Of a DNA stretch of 14,179 bases, positions 6,338 through 12,293 are shown in pieces. The stretch is from the NCBI GenBank assembly GCA_964386865.1, contig CAYLUN010000122.1, forward strand, positions 1 through 14,179. The letters run 5' to 3'. A model generated the notes under the pieces. The model made no database searches. It was given only the letters and a program-made list of their open reading frames with translations, and was not told where the DNA came from. Both the position numbers and the translations under genes were made by a program. Each line of letters opens with the position of its first letter. The first letter of the stretch is position 1. This stretch comes from CAYLUN01 sp964386865. Lineage in GTDB: Bacteria; Verrucomicrobiota; Kiritimatiellia; RFP12; UBA1067.

Positions 6338-7783
6338 ATGAGCGATAAAAAAGTTTCGATGGCAGATTTCGAGTCGCTGCTGAGCGCGCAGCTGAGCAGC
6401 TACCACAAAGGGTTCAACCCCGGCGACCGCGTGCGTGGCACGGTTAGCAACATCACGAGTCAGTACGTCATTTTGGATGTGAACGCCAAGCGCGAGGGCT
6501 TGGTGCCTATCGCGGATATGACCAACGAGGACGGCACGCTGCGCTGCAAGGTCGGCGATTCCGTCGAGGTGATTTTCGCGGGCATGCAGAACGGGACCTT
6601 CCTGTTTTCGGGCAGCGTCGGCGCCAAGCAGGTGATCGACCGCTCGCTGGCCGACGCCTACTCGCGGCAGCTGCCGGTCGAGGGGCTGGTCGAGAAGGAG
6701 ATCAACGGCGGCTACGAGGTGACCGTCTCGGGCAAGCGCGCCTTCTGCCCCTTCTCGCAGATCAGCCTGTTCCGCCAGGAGGGCGCGGAGTATATCGGCC
6801 ACAAGTTCAGCTTCCTGATCTCCGAATACGGCGAGGACGACCGCGGCACGAACGTGATCGTCAGCCGCCGCACGCTGCTGGAGAAGGAGCGCGAGTCGCA
6901 GCGCCAGGAGCTGATCGAGGACCTGCACGTCGGCATGGTCGCCTCGGGCACGGTCACGCGCATCGTGGAGTTCGGCGTGTTCGTCGACCTCGGCGGCGCG
7001 GAAGGCCTGATCCCGCTCAAGGAGATCGCCTGGTCCCGCGACGTGAAGCCCGAGGACGTGGTCAAGACCGGCGACAAGGTGGACGTCCAGATCAAGGACA
7101 TCGACTGGGACCGCAACCGCATCTCGCTCAGCCTGCGCGGCGCGCAGGGCGACCCGTGGAACGACGCGGTCAACCGCTTCCCGCAGGGCACGACCTTCAT
7201 GGGCAAGATCACCAAGCTCGAGAAGTTCGGCGCGTTCGCACAGCTCATCCCCGGCGTCGAAGGCCTCATCCCGATCGGCAAGCTGGGCGGCGGCCGCCGG
7301 CTCATGTCCGCCCGCGAGGCGGTCACCGAGGGCCAGGAGATCCTGCTGCAGGTCGACAGCGTGGACGTGGAGCGCCGCCGCTTCAGCCTGCGCCCGGTGG
7401 ACGAGCGCATCAAGGCGCTCAAGCCCGGCGAGCTGGCCGAGGGCGTGAAGGTCGAGGGCATCGTGGAGTCGATCCAGCCCTTCGGCATCTTCGTGCGCCT
7501 CTCCGAAACCAAGACCGGCATGCTGCACATCAGCGAGACCGACACCCCCAAGGGCGGCAACCCCGCCGCCAAGCTCGAAAAACAGTTCCCGCCCTCCAGC
7601 AAGATCGAGGTCGTGGTCAAGTCCATCGAGGGCGACCGCATCGCGCTCACGCTCCCCGCCAAGTGGGAGACGCGCGGCGATGGCGACGCCGAGAGCAATG
7701 AGATCTCGAGCTGGCTTTCGTCCAACAAGGGCGGCGGCGGACTCGGCTCGCTCGGCGACGCGTTCTCAAAGCTCCAGCTGTAG
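6338..7783 (+). CDS. S1-domain RNA-binding protein (ribosomal protein S1-like)
   Basis: A 481-residue cytoplasmic RNA-binding protein. ATG at 6338 is chosen over the open frame upstream because GGAGA lies 4 bases before it and the first S1 repeat starts soon after. Five S1 (OB-fold) repeats can be counted at about 28-92, 113-178, 198-268, 284-353 and 368-440; typical cores are GTVTRIVEFGVFVDLGGAEG, MGKITKLEKFGAFAQL and GIVESIQPFGIFVRL. Repeat 2 (GYEVTVSGKRAFCPFSQI) is the type seen as the second domain of ribosomal protein S1. The count is one fewer than the six of E. coli S1. The tail is Gly/Ser rich. By family, it helps load mRNA onto the 30S subunit or acts as a general RNA-binding factor. 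It is transcribed alone: repeats flank it on both sides. Confidence 0.85.
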   Translation: MSDKKVSMADFESLLSAQLSSYHKGFNPGDRVRGTVSNITSQYVILDVNAKREGLVPIADMTNEDGTLRCKVGDSVEVIFAGMQNGTFLFSGSVGAKQVIDRSLADAYSRQLPVEGLVEKEINGGYEVTVSGKRAFCPFSQISLFRQEGAEYIGHKFSFLISEYGEDDRGTNVIVSRRTLLEKERESQRQELIEDLHVGMVASGTVTRIVEFGVFVDLGGAEGLIPLKEIAWSRDVKPEDVVKTGDKVDVQIKDIDWDRNRISLSLRGAQGDPWNDAVNRFPQGTTFMGKITKLEKFGAFAQLIPGVEGLIPIGKLGGGRRLMSAREAVTEGQEILLQVDSVDVERRRFSLRPVDERIKALKPGELAEGVKVEGIVESIQPFGIFVRLSETKTGMLHISETDTPKGGNPAAKLEKQFPPSSKIEVVVKSIEGDRIALTLPAKWETRGDGDAESNEISSWLSSNKGGGGLGSLGDAFSKLQL

Positions 7784-7789
7784 AAGAAG

Positions 7790-7817
7790 GCTGTAGACTG
7801 TAGGCTATAGGCTGTAG
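7790..7817 (+). repeat. Heptamer array (GCTGTAG, 4 copies)
   Basis: GCTGTAG, ACTGTAG, GCTATAG and GCTGTAG follow directly after the S1-protein stop. The unit resembles the GTTAGGCT array at 2456-2490 but has a 7-base period. Noncoding. Confidence 0.85.
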
Positions 7818-7831
7818 GCCGAGAGAGGCTC

Positions 7832-7859
7832 ACGCGGAGACGCGGAGGGCGCGGAGGGG
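7832..7859 (+). repeat. Short repeat of type ACGCGGAG (3 copies)
   Basis: ACGCGGAG, ACGCGGAG and GCGCGGAG lie between the heptamer array and the left REP pair of the RAYT element. Repeats of this general kind are seen dispersed in many bacterial genomes; function unknown. Confidence 0.75.
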
Positions 7860-7937
7860 AAGCGCCTGACGGCGCCACTACGAACGGACCGGGAGAGGGC
7901 AGTTGGCGCAACCGTTTGTGGTGGGCCCGTGAGGGCC
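7860..7937 (+). repeat. Left REP pair (BIME-like)
   Basis: Two hairpins face each other. The first, GCGCC-TGAC-GGCGC (7862-7875), is followed by CTAC, so read on the minus strand it is GTAG then hairpin. The second, GGCCC-GTGA-GGGCC (7924-7937), is preceded by GTGG at 7918-7921. About 40 bases separate them. Compared with the right copy the loop has TGAC for TCAC and the spacer before hairpin 2 is 4 bases shorter. Confidence 0.8.
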
Positions 7938-7957
7938 TTCTTGTGGAGACGAGTGTC

Positions 7958-8548
7958 ATGTACGAGTATCGTCGTACAACGCCTGAAGTCCGCAAGGTAT
8001 TGCTCGATGAACGTCAGCGCAAGGCATGGCCGTGGCATGCGCCCCCGCACGTCGTCGATGGCGAGCACGTGTACCTGCTGACGGCCGCCTGCTTCGAACA
8101 TCAGCCCGTCCTGGCTTCGGAGGCGCGACGCGACGAGTGGCTCGACGCGCTTAGTTGCTGCGTCTCCGACTGCGGCGGCGACTTGCGCGGCTGGGTGGTG
8201 CTGCCGAACCACTATCACCTGTTGGCGAGAGTCGATTTGGCGGCTTTTGCTAAGAAGATCGCTCGCCTGCACAACGGCAAGTCGACGCAGTGGAACCGCG
8301 AGGATCAGGCGCCGGGCAGAAAGGTCTGGCACCAGTTCGCGGATCGGCGGATTCGCAATGACAGTCACTACTTCGCTGCGCTAAACTATGTGCATGCCAA
8401 TCCGGCGCACCACGGGTTGACGGAGCGGTCGGACGCTTGGCGGTGGAGCAGTCTGGCGCACTACCGGCAAGAGGTGGGCGACGAGCGGCTGGGCGAATGG
8501 GCGCGCGAGTACCCGATCGAGCGCTTCGGCCAAGGCTGGGATGTGTAG
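7958..8548 (+). CDS. REP-associated tyrosine transposase (RAYT, Y1/HUH family)
   Basis: A 196-residue single-domain HUH nuclease. ATG at 7958 is preferred: GTGGAG precedes it by about 9 bases, while a GTG at 7916 would begin inside the REP repeat. The family core is clear: VYLLTAACFEHQPVL strand, the HUH motif VLPNHYHLLARV (His85-Tyr-His87), VWHQFADRRIRNDSHYF, and LNYVHANPAHHGL, in which Tyr144 is the likely catalytic tyrosine. Length fits RAYTs, which lack the zinc-finger and other extra domains of larger transposases. The enzyme should bind and nick single-stranded REP sequences next to GTAG. The flanking repeats carry exactly such a tetranucleotide beside hairpins with a GTGA loop, and the same hairpins occur 1.5 kb downstream inside another gene, so the substrate can be named with some confidence. 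Confidence 0.88.
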   Translation: MYEYRRTTPEVRKVLLDERQRKAWPWHAPPHVVDGEHVYLLTAACFEHQPVLASEARRDEWLDALSCCVSDCGGDLRGWVVLPNHYHLLARVDLAAFAKKIARLHNGKSTQWNREDQAPGRKVWHQFADRRIRNDSHYFAALNYVHANPAHHGLTERSDAWRWSSLAHYRQEVGDERLGEWAREYPIERFGQGWDV

Positions 8549-8566
8549 CAGGCGAACGCGAGGAAG

Positions 8567-8648
8567 AAGCGCCTCACGGCGCCACTACGAACGGACCGGG
8601 AGAGGGCAGTTGGCGCAACCGTTTGTAGCAAGTGGGCCCGTGAGGGCC
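8567..8648 (+). repeat. Right REP pair (BIME-like)
   Basis: GCGCC-TCAC-GGCGC followed by CTAC, then about 40 bases, then GTAG (8625-8628) and GGCCC-GTGA-GGGCC (8635-8648). The 60 bases from 8567 match the left copy but for one base. It lies 18 bases after the RAYT stop and ends just before the ribosome site of the next gene. Confidence 0.85.
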
Positions 8649-8671
8649 TACGAACGAAAAGGAGATCGGCG

Positions 8672-9547
8672 ATGAAGCGAGCGTTCTTGGCAGCGGTTCT
8701 GGCGGCGACGTGCGGCGTCGCGTGCGGGGAAGAGGACACGAACCTGTACTACAAGGTCTTCTCATTGACTTGGCATCAGGGCAAGATGTCCGAAAGAGAG
8801 AGAGATCTCGATCTGAAAGAGTATCTGTCGCGCGAGTACAAGGTTTCTTGGCCTATAGGGGGAGACGCTATTCTTGCTGCGCAGGATCATCAGTTGATTG
8901 TGCGTAATACGATGTCGAACTTGAACTCAATTGCGGAGAAGGTTGCATCGTTATTGTGCGACAGCCGGATTAGCGTTGAGTATCACGTATTCGCTTTTCG
9001 GATGTCTGATATCGAGCAATTGTTGAACGGCAAGGGGGTTTCCTGTGAGAGCCTGATGGGGCTCAGGAACAGGGGACGGGCGAAGCTCGTGACAACCGCA
9101 ACGGCTGTCACGAAATCTGGGCAGGAGTGTGTCGCGAAGAACGTCCAAGAAATCTTGTATCCAACAGCACTGGAAAGCGGAATCCAAACAAACCATGCTC
9201 AGTCCGTTTGGACAATTGTGCCGGCCAACTTCGAGTTACGGGAGGTTGGAACCATTCTTGAGGTTGTCTCTGAGTTCGACATGAGCGGTCTGATTTCGTT
9301 GATGGTCAATCCGCAGTGGGCCACGCTCGACAGATGGGAGACGTTTGACGGTTACGCCGGTGAAAACGGTAGTACCAAGAGAGTTCCTTTCCGGCAGCCG
9401 GTTGTCAACGTGTCTTCGATCCAGACGCAAGTCAAAGTGAAATCTGGCGAGACCGTGCTTTTGGGCGGTGGCAAGGCGGTCGATGAAGATTGGGTGCAGT
9501 ACCACTTCTTGAAGGCCGAGATTCTTAGCCCGAAGATATTGAAATGA
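8672..9547 (+). CDS. Exported secretin-domain-like protein, function unknown
   Basis: A 291-residue protein with AAAAGGAG 7 bases before its ATG and an N-terminal signal (MKRAFLAAVLAATCGVACG). The region at ~68-95 (ILAAQDHQLIVRNTMSNLNS) matches the secretin N-domain pattern 'LxVRNTxxNLxxI'. The C-terminal third resembles the start of the secretin/GspD domain: GTILEVVSEFD, GLISLMVNPQW (~193-215), and then RQPVVNVSSIQTQVKVKSGE with TVLLGGG (~241-267). It ends where a full secretin would continue into its pore-forming strands, so it is either a truncated secretin or a small secretin-related periplasmic protein. No GspE, GspF or pseudopilin gene is nearby. Base composition is visibly lower in GC than its neighbours, with many A/T-ending codons, suggesting a different origin. 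The Cys residues at 14 and 18 do not sit in a canonical lipobox. It overlaps the next frame by 4 bases (ATGA). Confidence 0.6.
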   Translation: MKRAFLAAVLAATCGVACGEEDTNLYYKVFSLTWHQGKMSERERDLDLKEYLSREYKVSWPIGGDAILAAQDHQLIVRNTMSNLNSIAEKVASLLCDSRISVEYHVFAFRMSDIEQLLNGKGVSCESLMGLRNRGRAKLVTTATAVTKSGQECVAKNVQEILYPTALESGIQTNHAQSVWTIVPANFELREVGTILEVVSEFDMSGLISLMVNPQWATLDRWETFDGYAGENGSTKRVPFRQPVVNVSSIQTQVKVKSGETVLLGGGKAVDEDWVQYHFLKAEILSPKILK

Positions 9548-10920
9548 AATGTGTTGGAAACGGATCGGAGATGGCACGCCATGGGAACAAGGGCACTCTT
9601 GTCCTTGCTGCGGGGACAGGAGTGTCCCCGCTCCCAATAGACCGGGGACAGGAGTGTCCCCGCTCCCAGATTCTGCTCTCGACTTCCAAGCGCATCCGCG
9701 CCGAGCTGTCGGTCGAGACCGTGTGGATCGGCTCGACCGTCTATCCCGAGTGTCCGGTGTGGCGCGCGTGGTGCGACGGACGGCCGGTGGTGGACACCTC
9801 GACGATCGGGCTGAAGGCCGAGGCGGGGCCGCTGGCGTACGGGATGCGTCTCGTGAAGGCGACGCGCCACCGGCCGCAAACCGGCATCGGGCCGGGGCGG
9901 GAGCTTAGGGCGCGCTTCGCGGGCCGCGACGGGCGCGAGATGGAGGCGACCCTGCGCGTCACGGACCTGAGCGCCTTCTGCGCGGTGCGGGAGGTCGGGA
10001 GAAGGCCCTCACGGGCCCACTACGAACAGGGGGCCGAAAGCGACGCTGCCGTTTGTAGTGGCGCCGTGAGGCGCTTCCCATCGGACGAGCAAGGCGACCA
10101 ACTGGCGAACCGCACCGCCTGCGCTGCCGTTTGTAGTGGCGCCGTGAGGCGCTTGGATCCAACGTGCGTCCGCCACGGCCTTTGCAGCACGCGCTTTCCC
10201 GAAGGCTCCGTGCTGCTGGGGAATGCGGGAACGCTCAACGCTCAACGCTCAACGCTCAACGCTCAAGGTTCAACCCCGGCCTCCGACCTCCGACCCCCGA
10301 CCTCCGGCCCTGAAGGCCCCCAGGTGCGCTTCGCGCCGGGCGGCAAAGTGGTCGCGTGGTGGTGGCACGGGCTGGAGCAGCACGTCGTGTTCTTCGACCG
10401 GCCGGGCGACCTCGCGGAGCGGCGCTTCGGGGCGCTGGAGAAGGTTGAGGCGCTGAACGTGGAGAACGGCAGGCAGGGCTGCGAGCACCTCTTCCTGACG
10501 GTGCCGTTCACGAAAGCCGCGTTGCCCGCGCCCGCGTTTGGCGAGGCGCTGACCCCGGCGTACCGCGCGGCGTTCGAGATGATGCTGAGACGGGGCGCGA
10601 TGGGCGACGACTTTTGGGTGATCCGCGGCGAGCCGGGCGAGTTCGCCGTGGCGGCGCTGCGGGCTGAGGGAGTGTGGCAGGTGGCGGGCGTCACGGCCGA
10701 GGCGCGCACGCTGACCGTGCGCTTCGAGGACCCATGGCTGCGCCTGCCCGCCGAGCTGCGGGCGCTGCGGTACACGGTCGTGATCGTGCGCGACCCGCTC
10801 AAGGGCGAGGCTGGCGACCGCGTCGAGGAGTCGTTCGCGGACCAGGCGCCCGACGTGCGCGTGGCGCTGGATCTGGCGAAGAACGGCGGATTTCTAGTCA
10901 CGTTCAAGCCTCAATCTTAA
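9544..10920 (+). CDS. GH97-like protein lacking catalytic barrel, interrupted in frame by repeats (possible pseudogene)
   Basis: A 458-codon open frame starting at the ATGA overlap with the previous gene. Residues ~46-150 resemble the N-terminal beta domain of glycoside hydrolase family 97 (DGRPVVDTSTIGLKAEAGPL, then LRVTDLSAFCAVRE). Residues ~314-458 resemble its C-terminal end: HLFLTVPFTK, WVIRGEPGEFAVAALRAEG, VWQVAGVTAEARTLTV, LAKNGGFLVTF. The (beta/alpha)8 barrel with the catalytic Glu residues, several hundred residues in GH97 enzymes, is missing, and no signal peptide remains. Residues ~14-43 come from GGGGACA palindromes, ~152-205 from REP elements, and ~228-256 from heptamer arrays, yet no stop or frameshift occurs. 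Intact GH97 enzymes are exported alpha-glucosidases or alpha-galactosidases; this one should be catalytically dead. The GH97 link is from remembered motifs. The true start may be elsewhere, since the first ~45 residues are repeat-derived. Confidence 0.5.
   Translation: MKCVGNGSEMARHGNKGTLVLAAGTGVSPLPIDRGQECPRSQILLSTSKRIRAELSVETVWIGSTVYPECPVWRAWCDGRPVVDTSTIGLKAEAGPLAYGMRLVKATRHRPQTGIGPGRELRARFAGRDGREMEATLRVTDLSAFCAVREVGRRPSRAHYEQGAESDAAVCSGAVRRFPSDEQGDQLANRTACAAVCSGAVRRLDPTCVRHGLCSTRFPEGSVLLGNAGTLNAQRSTLNAQGSTPASDLRPPTSGPEGPQVRFAPGGKVVAWWWHGLEQHVVFFDRPGDLAERRFGALEKVEALNVENGRQGCEHLFLTVPFTKAALPAPAFGEALTPAYRAAFEMMLRRGAMGDDFWVIRGEPGEFAVAALRAEGVWQVAGVTAEARTLTVRFEDPWLRLPAELRALRYTVVIVRDPLKGEAGDRVEESFADQAPDVRVALDLAKNGGFLVTFKPQS
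9583..9668 (+). repeat. Palindromic repeat family GGGGACAGGAGTGTCCCC (2 copies plus a diverged inverted copy)
   Basis: GGGGACA-GGAG-TGTCCCC followed by GCTCCCA occurs at 9612-9636 and 9644-9668, a 32-base period. Each is a perfect 7-bp stem with a GGAG loop. Just upstream, GGGCACTCTTGTCC (9591-9604) reads on the other strand as GGACAAGAGTGCCC, a diverged copy in inverted orientation. All lie at the start of the GH97-like frame and are translated if the 9544 start is used. Confidence 0.8.
10004..10154 (+). repeat. REP elements inside the GH97-like frame (one inverted pair plus one extra copy)
   Basis: GGCCC-TCAC-GGGCC with CTAC (10004-10023), then GTAG at 10055-10058 with GCGCC-GTGA-GGCGC (10061-10074), make a REP pair in the reverse orientation of those around the RAYT gene. 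A third element, GTAG (10133-10136) with GCGCC-GTGA-GGCGC (10139-10152), lies exactly 78 bases after the second. Because 78 is a multiple of three, both encode AVCSGAVRR. These are the same two hairpin types as at 7860-7937 and 8567-8648. Confidence 0.85.
10231..10265 (+). repeat. Heptamer array (ACGCTCA, 5 copies)
   Basis: Five perfect tandem copies of ACGCTCA. In the GH97-like frame the 21-base super-period is read as TLNAQRS repeated. Confidence 0.9.
10280..10307 (+). repeat. Heptamer array (CCTCCGA, 4 copies)
   Basis: CCTCCGA, CCTCCGA, CCCCCGA and CCTCCGG in tandem, 14 bases after the ACGCTCA array and in the same open frame. Confidence 0.8.
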
Positions 10921-10949
10921 AAGCGTCACTTTAAAAAAGCTGTTATCTG

Positions 10950-10979
10950 TTGAAACCATACTCCTGAAAGTGATATATT
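10950..10979 (+). promoter_or_regulatory. Candidate sigma70-type promoter of the AAA/DUF4143 gene, possibly leaderless
   Basis: TTGAAA (10950-10955) and TATATT (10974-10979) with an 18-base spacer stand in a short AT-rich island between two GC-rich genes. The expected transcription start, 6-8 bases after the -10 box, falls at or next to the ATG at 10986, so the mRNA would have almost no leader. Only GGGG lies just before the start codon, not a proper ribosome site. Confidence 0.55.
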
Positions 10980-10985
10980 GGGGAC

Positions 10986-12293
10986 ATGAAGCAAGTCCTA
11001 GAGCGTTTGGTCAGCGAGGCGCTCTCGCGTCGTATACCGGAGGTTGTGACGCGCGATGTGCAGGTTCGGCGCCTGTCGGGCAAGGTTTCCGTTCTGACCG
11101 GGATGCGGCGTACGGGGAAGACATCTCTGTGTTTCCAGAAGATGCGCGAGCTTCTCGCTTCGGGAATTCCAAGAGAGCGACTGCTGTACATCAACTTCGA
11201 GGATGACCGTCTGGCGGAGGTGCGTGTGGGCGATCTGCAGTGGATCGTCGAGGCATTCTATATGGCCAATCCGGCCTTTAAGGATGAGACGTGCTGGTTC
11301 TTTTTCGACGAGATCCAGCGTGTGGCACAGTGGGAACTGTTCGTCAGGCGTATCCTCGATACCGAACGCGTGGAGATTACGCTGACCGGCTCATCCGCCA
11401 AGTTGCTGAGCCGTGAGATTGGCACGGCCATGCGCGGGCGGTCTTTAACGACCGAAGTCTTTCCCCTGTCTTTCCGCGAGTACTGCCGGTTTAGCGGCGT
11501 GGCGGTTCCGGAGCGTCCGGTTTACGGGGATCGGCACCGGTATACCTTGGCCCGCGCGGCAGACGGATATCTGCGTACAGGGGGCTTTCCCGAAGTCCAG
11601 GGCCGAGAGGAAGATATCTGGCGGACGGTCTTGCAGGAATACACGGATGTGGTGATCCTGCGGGACGTCATCGAGCGGTACGGGCTGACGAACTACACGG
11701 CTGCGAAAGCCTTGGGCCGGCACATCCTTCAGAATTCCGGGCAATTGCTCAGCGTCACACGGATGGCCGCCTCCTTTGCGCAAGCGGGGATCACGTGCGG
11801 AAAGAACACGCTGTTCGATTTGCTCGACCATTTGCACGATGCCTATTTCTGCTTTCCGGTGGAGGTCCATGACCGGTCCTTGCGACGGCGACAGGTCAAC
11901 CCGAAGAAAGTATATGCCGCGGACACGGGGCTTTGCCGGGCCTTTTCGACGGGGCAAACGGGCGATGCGGGTGCTGCCTTGGAGGGGCTCGTGTTTTCGG
12001 CCTTACGGGCCAGAGGATTGCAGCTGGACTACGTGGTAACGGCGCGGAAAACGGAAGTTGATTTTGTGTATTCTGACGGTGGCGGGTGGCACTTCGTGCA
12101 GGCGTGTTGGTCGTTGAGTGAGGAGGCCACGGCGGTGCGTGAATTCCGGGGGCTTGCGGATGCGTTGCCGCTTCATCCGCGAGCCACGCGCACGGTTATC
12201 ACATGGAATGACGAGGGGGAGCGGAACGGCGTGCGTATCGTCCCCGTGTGGCGTTGGCTTTTGGAACAGGAAGAAACGAACGAGAATTCATGA
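10986..12293 (+). CDS. AAA family ATPase with DUF4143 C-terminal domain
   Basis: A 435-residue cytoplasmic protein of the abundant AAA_14/DUF4143 family. The N-terminal ATPase has a Walker A GMRRTGKTS (39-47), a Walker B WFFFDEIQRV with Asp108-Glu109, and the sensor-like LTGSSAKLLSRE (133-144). The middle has the family phrase GGFPEV with LRDVIERYGL, followed by a winged-helix-like stretch. The end (ALEGLVF, TEVDFVY, HFVQACWS; Glu333, Asp359, Gln372) resembles a PD-(D/E)XK nuclease-like fold common in DUF4143 proteins. Function is not established for the family; members are patchily distributed and often in variable regions. GC content looks lower than in the flanking genes, hinting at acquisition. 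The stop overlaps the start of the rluD-like gene (ATGA), so the two are probably cotranslated from the promoter at 10950-10979. Confidence 0.85.
   Translation: MKQVLERLVSEALSRRIPEVVTRDVQVRRLSGKVSVLTGMRRTGKTSLCFQKMRELLASGIPRERLLYINFEDDRLAEVRVGDLQWIVEAFYMANPAFKDETCWFFFDEIQRVAQWELFVRRILDTERVEITLTGSSAKLLSREIGTAMRGRSLTTEVFPLSFREYCRFSGVAVPERPVYGDRHRYTLARAADGYLRTGGFPEVQGREEDIWRTVLQEYTDVVILRDVIERYGLTNYTAAKALGRHILQNSGQLLSVTRMAASFAQAGITCGKNTLFDLLDHLHDAYFCFPVEVHDRSLRRRQVNPKKVYAADTGLCRAFSTGQTGDAGAALEGLVFSALRARGLQLDYVVTARKTEVDFVYSDGGGWHFVQACWSLSEEATAVREFRGLADALPLHPRATRTVITWNDEGERNGVRIVPVWRWLLEQEETNENS

Larger units (their letters stand above)
7860..8648 (+). mobile_element. REPtron: RAYT gene between two REP pairs
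   Basis: A REP-associated tyrosine transposase gene lies between two copies of an inverted REP pair in the same orientation (7860-7937 and 8567-8648). The first 60 bases of the copies differ at a single position. RAYT proteins are known to act on REP hairpins preceded by a GTAG/GTGG tetranucleotide, and both features are present here. No terminal inverted repeats or target duplication of a classical IS were seen. Whether the unit still moves is unknown; RAYTs are often domesticated. Confidence 0.75.

Noticed and set aside
6266..7995. Two long minus-strand open frames opposite the S1-protein gene
   Set aside because: Shadow frames of a clear five-S1-domain gene; composition is biased and no motif is recognisable.
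8672..8728. Lipoprotein signal in the secretin-like protein
   Set aside because: Cys14 and Cys18 are preceded by AAT and GVA, which do not fit the usual lipobox with Leu at -3.
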